This document shows positions 33,767 through 43,081 of a stretch of DNA of 64,000 nucleotides, in pieces. Under the pieces are notes generated by a model. The model was given only the letters and a program-made list of their open reading frames with translations, made no database searches and had not been told where the DNA came from. This DNA comes from an uncultured Lachnospiraceae bacterium (lineage in GTDB: Bacteria; Bacillota; Clostridia; Lachnospirales; Lachnospiraceae). Where the stretch lies: assembly GCA_910586015.1 (NCBI GenBank), contig CAJUGJ010000015.1:1-64000 (forward strand). The letters are read 5' to 3'. The translations under genes and the position numbers were made by a program. Position 1 is the first letter of the stretch, and each line of letters begins with the position of its first letter.

Positions 33767-35068
33767 TTATTCTGTTAAACCTGATTCAACTTTTTTACAC
33801 CAAATACAGTTACCATTATTATTCATTCCTGTCATAACATACGTTGTTCTATTATTTTCTCTGTCAAAACCCGGAAGAATATAATAAATTTCTCTGACAC
33901 CGTTATATATAATTTTTACCTGACTATACATTCCATCAAACTCCCAATGTCCACGAATTCCCGGAAGTTTTACTGTCCCATCTGAATATAATAACATAGG
34001 TACTGGAGTTTCACAGAGTTTATATACATCCTGCATAAAATCAATTCGCAGATATTCTCCACATACAACTTCTTTTATTTTTGTTTCCTTTATTTCTTCT
34101 ACCTTTTCACCAGAATATAACGATGGACTAACTAAAGGCCATCCATCCTCTGTAAATAACATTTTTCTTACATTTAAACAGTGTAGTCTTGGATCTTTTT
34201 CGTATCTTGCATGACAGATTAAAAACCACTCATCTTTATAATTGAGTACAGAATTATGTCCAAGTGCCAAAAATCCAGTTCCAGAAGAAAAACTATAACC
34301 TGTTGTAATCTTTAGTCCAACATGATTTGGTGGTAGAGAAAGATCGGTCATTGCCACACCATGATAATCTAAATAAGGTCCTTTAATACATTTACTTCTT
34401 GCGACACGTACATTATACAGATTTGCTAATGAGTCATAAGAAACAAATAAATAATAATATCCTGTTTCTTTATGATATTTGACATATGCCCCTTCTATTG
34501 CTGTGTTGGCAAGTTTGGAACGTCTGGCTATAGAAACTCCATAGCCTTCTTCTGCGGCAAGTCCTGTTTCTTTATCTAACTTTAAAATTCGTATACCGCC
34601 CCAAAACGAACCATATACCATATAATGATCTCCGGTTTCTTCCTCTATTACAGGATTTGCGTCAATTGCATTGACTGGGCTTTCTGGGGTTGTCTCAATT
34701 ACAATTCCACGATGTTCAAATGGTCCCTCTGGAGAAGAGGAAACTGCTAGTCCAATGGCAGAGTATTGAGAGCCAAAAGTCGAAGCAGAATAATATAGTC
34801 TATACTCTTTCTCATATTTTATAATATCTGGAGCCCATACAGTTGCTGCTTTTGTATGACGAACTACCTCCTCTGGCATTTTCCCGTCTTTTAGGGCAGT
34901 ACCAATATATTCAAAATGAATGAGATCTTTTGAACGGCGTATCTGTCCTCCAACCCGTTTTTTGATATTTGGACCAGCATCTGTAGAATAGGTATAAAAA
35001 TATCCCTGTTCTTTATCATAAAAAATTGCTGGATCGTGTGAAAAAAGTCCACCTTCTTTACTCTCCAT
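33767..35068 (-). CDS. GH43 arabinan endo-1,5-alpha-L-arabinosidase-like, cytoplasmic
   Basis: A 433-residue five-bladed beta-propeller glycosidase without signal peptide. The GH43 catalytic triad is visible: general base Asp in SHDPAIFYD near residue 11, pKa-setting Asp in NAIDANPVIEE near residue 137, and acid Glu in TAIEGAYVKYH near residue 192. A C-terminal domain (GHWEFDGMYSQVKIIYNG, YYILPGFDRENNRTTYVMTG) matches the extra domain of Clostridial arabinanases. Lack of a secretion signal suggests it acts on imported arabino-oligosaccharides. It lies between the binding-lipoprotein gene and araA; a stem-loop precedes it and AGAGGAG is 5 nt before the ATG. Confidence 0.88.
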   Translation of the reverse strand: MESKEGGLFSHDPAIFYDKEQGYFYTYSTDAGPNIKKRVGGQIRRSKDLIHFEYIGTALKDGKMPEEVVRHTKAATVWAPDIIKYEKEYRLYYSASTFGSQYSAIGLAVSSSPEGPFEHRGIVIETTPESPVNAIDANPVIEEETGDHYMVYGSFWGGIRILKLDKETGLAAEEGYGVSIARRSKLANTAIEGAYVKYHKETGYYYLFVSYDSLANLYNVRVARSKCIKGPYLDYHGVAMTDLSLPPNHVGLKITTGYSFSSGTGFLALGHNSVLNYKDEWFLICHARYEKDPRLHCLNVRKMLFTEDGWPLVSPSLYSGEKVEEIKETKIKEVVCGEYLRIDFMQDVYKLCETPVPMLLYSDGTVKLPGIRGHWEFDGMYSQVKIIYNGVREIYYILPGFDRENNRTTYVMTGMNNNGNCIWCKKVESGLTE

Positions 35069-35088
35069 AGCACTCCTCTAACTTATAA

Positions 35089-35124
35089 AAGGCTTTGTAG
35101 AGCAGAAACGCCCTGCAAAGCCTT
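35089..35124 (-). terminator. Intra-operon stem-loop after the binding-lipoprotein gene
   Basis: Arms 35089-35100 and 35113-35124 (AAGGCTTTG and its complement extended by two pairs) form a stable stem without a strong T tract. It sits between the solute-binding gene and GH43. Such hairpins commonly stabilise the upstream binding-protein message or partly terminate transcription, giving more binding protein than enzyme. Confidence 0.6.
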
Positions 35125-35134
35125 CTCGTTCAAA

Positions 35135-36751
35135 TTAGTAATTTAACTGAATTCCAAGTATCTCATATGCGGATTTTGCAGCATCTAAAGCAGCTTTATT
35201 TGCTTCTCCACCTTTTTGTTGAAGTTGATCAACGAAGTCGTTTGCATCTTTTCCTTCCAGACGAACTTGATCTTCTACACCAAGAGTTTCACCAACTGCA
35301 AAGTAAGAGGTTGTTAAGAACTCTCTAAATCCCGGAATCTGACAATCACCAAATGGAACTGGTTTCTTACAGTTGTTAAAGAAAGCATCAAAATACTTAC
35401 CATACTTTGTATCTTCCTCTGCAGTTACCTGAGCTTCTCCATCGATTGGATTATAAACAGATTCATACTTTCTAGTCTGTGCGGTTGGGAAGAAAGTCTG
35501 TTGGAACTCTTCCCAAATGGCTTCATCCAATGTGATTGGACATGGCATAGACTGTTTGTATAAAGGAGCGTCTGCATATGTTTCAATATCCTTTAAAGCT
35601 TTTAATTTTGTCTTCCAACCTTCTACACCCCAACCCATCCATTTAAGGAGTTCATATGCTTCTCTTGGATGTTCTGTTGATGTAGAAATACCTCCAAAGT
35701 CAAGTACACCAAAAGTTGCTCCGCTTTCACTCAATGGAGTTGTATATGGAACCCATTCCATACCGCGCTGTCTGTACTCAGGAGTATCAAATAGATTCAA
35801 ATAAGTCCAGAAAGCATCTATCTGGAATCCTAATTTTCCAGAATAAGCAGCCCACATCGTTCTGTCGCCTGTCCATGCCTCCATCTCATCGGTATCACCA
35901 AATGGTGCATGATATTTACCATTTAATAGTTCTGCCCATGTATTTACACCTTTTGCCCAGTTCTCCATATGGAATTGTTTTCCATCCCATCCAAACTCTC
36001 CAATACAATTTGGATCATTTGCTACTGGATAATAAGTAACAAGGGAGTGGAACTGATTAAATCCATATGTTCCAGCAGTAGTATTAGTAGCTGCTTTAAT
36101 AGCGGCAACCATCTCGTCCCATTTCCATTCGGTATTTGGTGCTTCTAAATTTAATGTTTCAAATACATTCAAATCACAATAGATAGCATCTGGGAAAAAT
36201 TTCATTGGAGTAGCAAGTTTTTTGTCTGTTCCATAATAGCCTAATTTAGCAGTATTAATTGTGGAAAGGATATTTTTATTTTCTGGGTCATTTTCCCAAT
36301 ACGGGGTCATATCTCCCAAAACTGCATTCGAAAGAGCAAAATCACAGTTTCCAAGAATCATAAAACAGTCAGGAGTTTCTCCAGTATTTATCATATTTAA
36401 TAGAGTATTATTATAATCATCATTTGCAATATATGCTACTGTTTCTACCTTGATATTTGGATATTTGTCCATAAAAGCAGCCGCAACTTCTTTTACTAAA
36501 TTCTCACTGTCAAAGTGCATATACGTCAAAGTAATCTGATCGGTAGTCATAGCAGGCAGACCAGCTTCGTTTTGTTGATTGTCCCCTTGGTTATCTCCCT
36601 GATTGTCCCCTTGATTGTCTCCTTGGTTGTTTCCCTGATTACTTGGTGTTGGTGTTGGATTTGTATCTTTTTCATCCTTTCCACAGCCAGAGAGCATACT
36701 CATCCCGAGTGCTGCTACAAGCATTAAACTTACTAATTTCTTTTTTCTCAT
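35135..36751 (-). CDS. Carbohydrate ABC transporter solute-binding lipoprotein
   Basis: A 538-residue family-1 extracellular binding protein. The signal peptide ends in the lipobox MLSGC (residues 19-23). A repetitive NQGD linker (residues 39-57) tethers the binding domain, which shows the type I SBP features TLTYMHFDSENLVKEVAAAF and NTGETPDCFMILGN. It delivers a sugar or oligosaccharide to the two permeases encoded directly upstream. AGAGGAGG precedes the ATG. Second binding protein of the operon; the first is encoded at its promoter-proximal end. Confidence 0.88.
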   Translation of the reverse strand: MRKKKLVSLMLVAALGMSMLSGCGKDEKDTNPTPTPSNQGNNQGDNQGDNQGDNQGDNQQNEAGLPAMTTDQITLTYMHFDSENLVKEVAAAFMDKYPNIKVETVAYIANDDYNNTLLNMINTGETPDCFMILGNCDFALSNAVLGDMTPYWENDPENKNILSTINTAKLGYYGTDKKLATPMKFFPDAIYCDLNVFETLNLEAPNTEWKWDEMVAAIKAATNTTAGTYGFNQFHSLVTYYPVANDPNCIGEFGWDGKQFHMENWAKGVNTWAELLNGKYHAPFGDTDEMEAWTGDRTMWAAYSGKLGFQIDAFWTYLNLFDTPEYRQRGMEWVPYTTPLSESGATFGVLDFGGISTSTEHPREAYELLKWMGWGVEGWKTKLKALKDIETYADAPLYKQSMPCPITLDEAIWEEFQQTFFPTAQTRKYESVYNPIDGEAQVTAEEDTKYGKYFDAFFNNCKKPVPFGDCQIPGFREFLTTSYFAVGETLGVEDQVRLEGKDANDFVDQLQQKGGEANKAALDAAKSAYEILGIQLNY

Positions 36752-36801
36752 TCAAAATTCCTCCTCTTCAATTTTGTTTCTATAAATAACCACTTTTGTG
36801 A

Positions 36802-37791
36802 TTACTCACCTGTAATACCAGTACGATCAACACTTTCTACAAACTGACGCTGAAATACCAAATACATAATTAACAATGGCAAAATACTCAACATTGTTCC
36901 CGCCATCTTTATAGACTCATTAATATCTACCATAGAACTTCCCGCAGCGGCTCTTGAAGTGTTATAGCTCGTTTCAAACGTTTTTAAAGATACAATTAAA
37001 CTTGTCCAACTACTGGATTTTGCAAAAGCTCCTACTACATAAAGTTGTGTTAGATAGGACTCATTCCAATACCATACAATAGAGAATAAAAATACAACTA
37101 AAATTGCTGGTCCTGCTGATGGAATAGCAATACGGAAAAACGATTTAAAATGTCCTGCTCCATCGATCTTTGCTGCCTCGATAAGTGCCTGTGGTACCTG
37201 ACGGAAAAACTGATAATAAATTAAAATAAAAATCTGTGCTTTTAGACCCTGACCTAACAAGGCAGGAATAATAAATGCTTTTAAAGAATTGAGTAGACCT
37301 AAATCATTATAAAATACATAGGTTGGCATCATCGTTGCCTGTGGTGGAATGATAAAGGAAAAAATCAATAGTCCCAACATCAACTTTTTTCCCTTAAATT
37401 CATATCTGGCAAAACCATATCCAACAAATGCACATACAATTACATTAATTAAGGTCGGAACTCCCGCAATAATAATAGAATCTTTTAATGCTTTTGCATA
37501 ATTCATCGACTTTAATGCCTGTCTGTAATTGTCTAAGTAAAATTTGCTTGGAAGCCAGTTAATCGAAGTATCCAGCAGATCATTTAATGGCATAAAACTT
37601 TTACTAATCATATAAAGAAGAGGGTACAGATATACAAATCCAATGCTGATCAGTAAAATGTAAACAACAATCTGCTTTCCAGCTCCTTGTTTTTCCTTTG
37701 AACCAAATATAAATTTTTTCGTTTTATCTTTCCATGCACCCTTGTAGGAAGGGAGTTTATTACGCTGCTTTTTTTGCGTTACGCTGTTCAT
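36802..37791 (-). CDS. Carbohydrate ABC transporter permease, MalG type
   Basis: A 329-residue membrane protein with six segments after a basic N-terminus. The EAA loop that contacts the ATPase is EAAKIDGAGHFKSFFRIAIP near residue 204. Most like MalG/inner-membrane sugar permeases of the CUT1 family. It overlaps the preceding permease gene by 32 bp and is followed by the binding-lipoprotein gene; no ATPase gene is nearby. AAGGGGG is 7 nt before the ATG. Confidence 0.92.
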   Translation of the reverse strand: MNSVTQKKQRNKLPSYKGAWKDKTKKFIFGSKEKQGAGKQIVVYILLISIGFVYLYPLLYMISKSFMPLNDLLDTSINWLPSKFYLDNYRQALKSMNYAKALKDSIIIAGVPTLINVIVCAFVGYGFARYEFKGKKLMLGLLIFSFIIPPQATMMPTYVFYNDLGLLNSLKAFIIPALLGQGLKAQIFILIYYQFFRQVPQALIEAAKIDGAGHFKSFFRIAIPSAGPAILVVFLFSIVWYWNESYLTQLYVVGAFAKSSSWTSLIVSLKTFETSYNTSRAAAGSSMVDINESIKMAGTMLSILPLLIMYLVFQRQFVESVDRTGITGE

Positions 37792-38755
37792 TTCTTAACC
37801 CCCTTTTCCTTATCTTTCTTGCAAGTCTTTCCTGTTTCTTTACTTCTCTGCGGTATTTCTTTGCACGACGTTCATAAACATCTTTTCTTCCCATAATGAT
37901 CAGAGCAAAGGCAGCTACAATAACCGTAACAATAATAGAATAACACCATGCCATAGCAGAAGCGTATCCATATCCTCCTGTTGCAGAAAGCATTGTAGTA
38001 TAAATTAATGTAATCAAACTATTTTGATCATTATTGGATAGAGAAATAACTGTATAAACTGCATTTAACAGTAACATTGGTTTAATAGTCGGAAGGGTGA
38101 TTTTCCAAAAACATTCCCATCCAGAACCGCCGTCAATCTTAGCTGCTTCATACAGTGAAGTATCAATTTTTTGAAGTGCAGCTAAAAAGATCAAAATCTG
38201 TACACCAGAATACCAAAGTAGAGTAATCATATTGCTAAAAATACTAGAAATTCCCTCCGCCAAAAATCCCGGCAGATACTGATTTAACATCTGTTGAATC
38301 ATCGTTAAATTCAACATTGGAATGGTTGCTGCATCCTGATCTACTAATTGAGTCATAACTGGACCACTTGCAATAATTACTGGAAGGAAGAAAATCATCC
38401 GGAAAAATCCGCGACCACGGATTTTTCCATTTAATAACATAGCGATAATTAACGCAAAGGCTACAATAACTGGTACTGCAATAATCGTTTCTGTAATATA
38501 ACTCTTTAAATCTAAGATAAATGTCGGATCTTTTAAGAAAATTCTTGTGTAATTGTCTATCCCAATAAACTGCATCACTCTTTTGCCTGGAATCATTCTG
38601 ATGTTATTGAGAGAGAAATTAAAGGATTGTATTAATGGATAGAGTACAAGTCCCAATATTCCAATCAGCCAAGGCAGGACAAAGACATAACCCATTAAAT
38701 TTTCACGTCGTTTTAACTTTCCAGGTTTATACTTCTTTACTTTTTGTTTCTTCAT
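37760..38755 (-). CDS. Carbohydrate ABC transporter permease, MalF type
   Basis: A 331-residue CUT1 permease. Membrane segments begin with LMGYVFVLPWLIGILGLVLY near residue 20; the EAA loop is EAAKIDGGSGWECFWKITLP near residue 199. The C-terminus is a very basic tail. It shares ATGA with the DUF5696 gene upstream and overlaps the MalG-type gene downstream, so the three are translationally coupled. This pair forms the second of two permease heterodimers in the operon. Confidence 0.92.
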   Translation of the reverse strand: MKKQKVKKYKPGKLKRRENLMGYVFVLPWLIGILGLVLYPLIQSFNFSLNNIRMIPGKRVMQFIGIDNYTRIFLKDPTFILDLKSYITETIIAVPVIVAFALIIAMLLNGKIRGRGFFRMIFFLPVIIASGPVMTQLVDQDAATIPMLNLTMIQQMLNQYLPGFLAEGISSIFSNMITLLWYSGVQILIFLAALQKIDTSLYEAAKIDGGSGWECFWKITLPTIKPMLLLNAVYTVISLSNNDQNSLITLIYTTMLSATGGYGYASAMAWCYSIIVTVIVAAFALIIMGRKDVYERRAKKYRREVKKQERLARKIRKRGLRNEQRNAKKAA

Positions 38756-41040
38756 TCTGCCTCACCTACCTTATATGACATTGCTGGAACAGTTATTCCA
38801 TTCATCACAATATCTTTTTTGGAATAATTAATATAAAATCTCACTCCATTATTATAAGTAACTACAGTCAGTCCATTGTCTAACTTTTCATGTTCAATCA
38901 TATAACTATCTTTGATTAAATCATCCGCTTTTTTCAGTTCATTATAATATTTAACAATCGTATCACGGTAAACACGATATTCTGAAGAATAAATATTACA
39001 GGAGTTCGTATAAATTAATTTTGCTGGATCTTCATAAGTTAAATAAAAGGAAGGAAAAATTCCAGTCTCAATCAGTTTTAAGAAATACTGATCTTTATTT
39101 GCTTCAAAGTTTACATAATTTCCATACATCGGAATAATACCTTTTAATACCATAGATAAAAATGGAACACTTTGATCAGTGAAAATATAATCGGAATCTC
39201 CCATTGGCATATCAATGAGTACATCTGTATATTTCCAGTAGCAGGACAAAGGTTCTTCTAATAATAAATCTGTCTGCTCACTGATCGAACTAATCAATTT
39301 TTCATAACTTTCTCTTGTGCTCTGTCTGGTTCTCATCGTGTCATTTATTGTATAGGTATAAAGATTATTGGAGATTCCAGAAAATGCAATTTGATTGATA
39401 TCATTCTTTAAAAAGCTTTTCACTAATTTATTTACCACAGAAGTCGTTTTGGATGGTGTCCAGTACACAAATTCTTCAAAAACATCTCTATGGGTATTTT
39501 CTGAATAAAGCCTTTTATCCATTTTCTTTACCGTATTAAATGTAGTATTAGAAGTGTCAGGATTTGCTCTCATAACATCCTGATACAGATAAAGGCGGAT
39601 TCCTTTTTCTTTTGAACTCTTGATCAAATTCTTGAGCTTTCGGTTTCCACCTATCGATCCCCCTGCATCAAACGATGTTACAGGAAGATCCCAAATACCG
39701 CCGTCTTGCCATCCTTTATACAGAGAAATAATATCAACTACCCCCTGTTTTTGTAGGCTTTCATAAATCTCTTCAATATTTTCTGTGGTTGTCATAGTAA
39801 CATCCTTTTTAAATAACAACCAATTTTCTACATCTGCCCCTAAAAAGTCTAGTCTGATATTAAAACTGTTATCGCTCTTTTGTAATTCGTTTTGTTCTAA
39901 TAGATAATCCCGATAGCGATTTGCCAATCCTGTATAGGTTGCATTTTTTCCATGTACCATAAAATAACGAACCTGAATATCATATGAAATTCTGTCTGTG
40001 ACTTTTGTTACAGAACCACCGGAATTGGAAGTTGGCTGTACATAAGTTGCTGATTTACGAAAAGAAGCAGTAGTCCAGTTATAGTTTGTATATGCACCAT
40101 TTGGAGTTGCCCAAATAGTTGCTTCTTCTGCTCCTTTTTCAATCACAGCAAGATATCCTAATTCTGAATCGGTATGTACCATTCCAAAAATCGGAGCGAG
40201 AACTTTCTCTGCATCATTATGAGTTTCATACTTACCCCAGAATAAAGAGAGAATATAAGACTCATCAATTCCAATATCCGATCCAAACACCTTTTGAGAA
40301 TACCCTGCTGAAAATCTTCCTTCTTTATCATTTAAGTAAATCAATGCACCATTTCCATCTGGAATTAACATGTATCCTTCGCGTTCTCCCAAATAGGTAT
40401 GTCCAAGTAATGGGAAAATATAGATATTACCAATTTTTTGTTTCTCTGAATTTTCATAAATAGAATACTCTGGAATGGAAGCTGTAAAACTGCCGTCATC
40501 ATAGAGAAGCACTTCCATATCAAAGCCAAACTGATAATTTGGATAATCTATCTTTGCTTGAAAACCACCCTTTACTAAATTAACTGTTATCTTAGCACCT
40601 GAGTTTACCAAATCCAGCTTTTTTTGAAGTTTATTTGTATCTTCTTGTAGCTCTACAACAACTCCTGACTGTAAAAAGCCACTCCATGTTGCATTTGTTC
40701 CTTCTAACCCTTTATCATTATGAACAGTTGATTCCATAATCGCACCACTGTTTTTATCTCTCACAATGATAGAAAGTGTTGACTCATATAAGTAAAGCTG
40801 ATAATTTTCATTTTCTGCAACCAGTTTGTGATCATTAATGGTCTGCGTCGTATCTGGCACAATAGCTCCACTCAATGCAGCGGAGGAACCTGTGCCTTTT
40901 GGAGCATTGACAATCGGAGAATTCTTTGCTTCCGCCTCTACTCCACTGCGGAAAACCACGGTGATAATTCCTGCCATTAATAACAGACAAATCGGAACAA
41001 TGGCAATCCAAAGCTTTTTTCCTTTCTTTTTAGTTTCCAA
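38752..41040 (-). CDS. DUF5696 surface protein, possible glycoside hydrolase-like
   Basis: A 762-residue protein anchored by one N-terminal membrane segment (LWIAIVPICLLLMAGIITVV). The N-terminal half looks beta-rich (YQLYLYESTLSIIVRDKNSG, GYMLIPDGNGALIYLNDKEG), and the C-terminal half reads as an alpha/beta barrel: VDIISLYKGWQDGGIWDLPV near residue 435, GIRLYLYQDVMRANP and QIAFSGISNNLYTYTIND. I infer a glycosidase or glycan-binding role on the cell surface; catalytic residues were not identified. The start is a TTG overlapping the NHL-Yip1 gene by 11 bp. DUF5696 genes typically sit in such sugar-transport operons in Clostridia and Bacilli. Confidence 0.7.
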   Translation of the reverse strand: METKKKGKKLWIAIVPICLLLMAGIITVVFRSGVEAEAKNSPIVNAPKGTGSSAALSGAIVPDTTQTINDHKLVAENENYQLYLYESTLSIIVRDKNSGAIMESTVHNDKGLEGTNATWSGFLQSGVVVELQEDTNKLQKKLDLVNSGAKITVNLVKGGFQAKIDYPNYQFGFDMEVLLYDDGSFTASIPEYSIYENSEKQKIGNIYIFPLLGHTYLGEREGYMLIPDGNGALIYLNDKEGRFSAGYSQKVFGSDIGIDESYILSLFWGKYETHNDAEKVLAPIFGMVHTDSELGYLAVIEKGAEEATIWATPNGAYTNYNWTTASFRKSATYVQPTSNSGGSVTKVTDRISYDIQVRYFMVHGKNATYTGLANRYRDYLLEQNELQKSDNSFNIRLDFLGADVENWLLFKKDVTMTTTENIEEIYESLQKQGVVDIISLYKGWQDGGIWDLPVTSFDAGGSIGGNRKLKNLIKSSKEKGIRLYLYQDVMRANPDTSNTTFNTVKKMDKRLYSENTHRDVFEEFVYWTPSKTTSVVNKLVKSFLKNDINQIAFSGISNNLYTYTINDTMRTRQSTRESYEKLISSISEQTDLLLEEPLSCYWKYTDVLIDMPMGDSDYIFTDQSVPFLSMVLKGIIPMYGNYVNFEANKDQYFLKLIETGIFPSFYLTYEDPAKLIYTNSCNIYSSEYRVYRDTIVKYYNELKKADDLIKDSYMIEHEKLDNGLTVVTYNNGVRFYINYSKKDIVMNGITVPAMSYKVGEAE

Positions 41041-43066
41041 TTCGATACACCGCCTCTCTTATAACCGTTACAACAAATTCAATTGCCTGTGACATTAAAA
41101 CATAGATAATAAATACCAATAATGCTGCAATCAATATAGTAAATGCTGTCAAAAGAATTACTTTTACGGTTTCTTTTACAGAATAGTTATTTACTTCTTT
41201 AATGGAGAGGAATAATAAAATTACTATCCATACTTCAATAAATAAATTAGCAAACTGAAGAACAAATACTTCATTTTGTGTCAACATATTACTGATAATA
41301 ATAACAAACGGCTTAATAATAATGTACGGTGTTAGGCAGTACGCATATGCACAATAGAGTTGTTTAAAAGAACCTTCTCCATCATTAATTGTGACTACCA
41401 AATAGTTACAAGCTGTTAAAGCAAGGAAAACAAGTAATACTACGCCAATATCCGATAATAAATCATATCTGCCTTCTCTGACTGTCTTCATCAAAAATCC
41501 ACAATAATACTTATTTAGAATAGACAAAACAATAAAAGCAAGCAGCAAAAGATTTGCACATAAAAATGACGCTTTTTGTTCCCGACGTACTCCATAACAA
41601 CCATCAACTGGATGTTTCATAAAATAAGAACTGTATTTTAACTGTTTTACTAAAATTCGTTCTTTTACTTTAGAAAATACACGAAAAACTGGATCAAAAA
41701 TTCCTTTTTTCTTCTGAAGATTTTTAAGTACCTTAATTAAAACTACTAAAAGTACAATCATGATAAAAGCAGGTACTATATTATTTCTTAACCACACATT
41801 TCTTACTTCCCAAAATGCGTCAGAATATCCAATAAAATCTTTTGAAAGTTTGGAATATTTTAAAGCAGAAGTATAATTTTCTTCCTGTAAATATGCTCTA
41901 CCCATTGCCTTATTTGCATAATCAAAAAGACTGTTCATCTGAAGTACTTGTTCAAGAGGTGCTTTACTCTCTGTATAACGTCCTTTGGAATACAAATATA
42001 ATGCCTCATGTAATAAGTCTGTAAACTCGGTTGGCTCGAAAACATGAATCTGTTTTTTATCAGAATCCAATAAATAAATCCGATCTTGCGCGTCTACTTC
42101 AATCGCTTCTACTTTATTACAAAGACCAATTCTTTGTCTTCCGTCATCTCTTCCACCAAATACAAATAGAAGTTCGCCTTCTTCATTATATTCATAAACA
42201 TATCCGTCACTGGATGCAACAAAAATGTTTTCATAATTTCCAGTCGTAACAGCCGCACACAGTTCATCGTAGGCATCTGGAATAATTAAATTATTTCCTG
42301 CAATATTTAATTTCTTTAAACTGCTCTCACCATCTCCTTGAGTTACAGTATAAATTAACCCTTCTTTATCAATGGCAAGATTTGTTGGAGTTGAAGGAAT
42401 TGTAGCAAGTAACTGAGCTCTTTGGGCATCGCTTAAAATCATTCTTTGAAGAACTTGGAATGGGTTTAATCTTGTAAAGTTTGTACCAAAATATCCAAGA
42501 AAAGAACCCCCCTCTACTGGACTGATTTGAACAATACCATTCATATTTCCTTCACAAATAATATACATTGTTCCGCTCTCATTTGCAACTACTTTTAAAG
42601 GTTTGAAGTCCATATTGTCTCCATAAATTGGAGAATTTGGCTTTCCATACTCTGCCTTTAGATTTCCTAAGCTGTCAAATACAAATACTCTTTTTGCTGC
42701 ACGGTCAGCAACATAAACTGTGTTATTTGCCGATACATAGACACCTGTAGGCTCGGATAAAATTCCTTCTCCGATTCTGCCGACTTCTTTTCCTTCTAAG
42801 TCACAGATTAAAATAAGCTTTGCACCTGCATCAGCAATATATAAAATACCCTCTTTTGACAGAGACATATCCACTGGTCTTACAAAAGAAGTTTCTCCTA
42901 CTTTTGTAATTGCAGTAAGTGGCGAATACGCTGTCTGTGTTTCTGTCACATATCCGTACCCATCGACGGTATATGTTTTATATGGTGTTCCCGCTTCTGC
43001 TATCATTGGCAGACTCATTGCACAAATGAGTAATGCAAGTAGCAGGATTCTGCTTCTTTTTTTCAT
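41030..43066 (-). CDS. NHL beta-propeller and Yip1-like membrane protein
   Basis: A 678-residue protein. After a signal peptide (residues 1-25), residues 50-350 contain NHL-type propeller repeats (SKEGILYIADAGAKLILICDLEG, GVYVSANNTVYVADRAAKRV, DAQDRIYLLDSDKKQIHVFEP), then a tetratricopeptide-like helical region (ALYLYSKGRYTESKAPLEQV), a membrane segment near residue 430, and a C-terminal Yip1-type membrane domain of four or five segments from residue 495. The propeller would face outside. A role as docking or sensing partner of the transporters is inference. It lies between the first permease pair and DUF5696. Confidence 0.75.
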   Translation of the reverse strand: MKKRSRILLLALLICAMSLPMIAEAGTPYKTYTVDGYGYVTETQTAYSPLTAITKVGETSFVRPVDMSLSKEGILYIADAGAKLILICDLEGKEVGRIGEGILSEPTGVYVSANNTVYVADRAAKRVFVFDSLGNLKAEYGKPNSPIYGDNMDFKPLKVVANESGTMYIICEGNMNGIVQISPVEGGSFLGYFGTNFTRLNPFQVLQRMILSDAQRAQLLATIPSTPTNLAIDKEGLIYTVTQGDGESSLKKLNIAGNNLIIPDAYDELCAAVTTGNYENIFVASSDGYVYEYNEEGELLFVFGGRDDGRQRIGLCNKVEAIEVDAQDRIYLLDSDKKQIHVFEPTEFTDLLHEALYLYSKGRYTESKAPLEQVLQMNSLFDYANKAMGRAYLQEENYTSALKYSKLSKDFIGYSDAFWEVRNVWLRNNIVPAFIMIVLLVVLIKVLKNLQKKKGIFDPVFRVFSKVKERILVKQLKYSSYFMKHPVDGCYGVRREQKASFLCANLLLLAFIVLSILNKYYCGFLMKTVREGRYDLLSDIGVVLLVFLALTACNYLVVTINDGEGSFKQLYCAYAYCLTPYIIIKPFVIIISNMLTQNEVFVLQFANLFIEVWIVILLFLSIKEVNNYSVKETVKVILLTAFTILIAALLVFIIYVLMSQAIEFVVTVIREAVYRIGN

Positions 43067-43081
43067 ATCCGCCTCTCCCCC

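Noticed and set aside
35135..36751. CRISPR-like repeats in the NQGD-coding stretch
   Set aside because: The repeats are short, imperfect, codon-phased and have no spacers; they are a protein linker.
40119..40463. Plus-strand ORF of 114 codons
   Set aside because: Antisense within the DUF5696 gene; no ribosome binding site and low-complexity translation.
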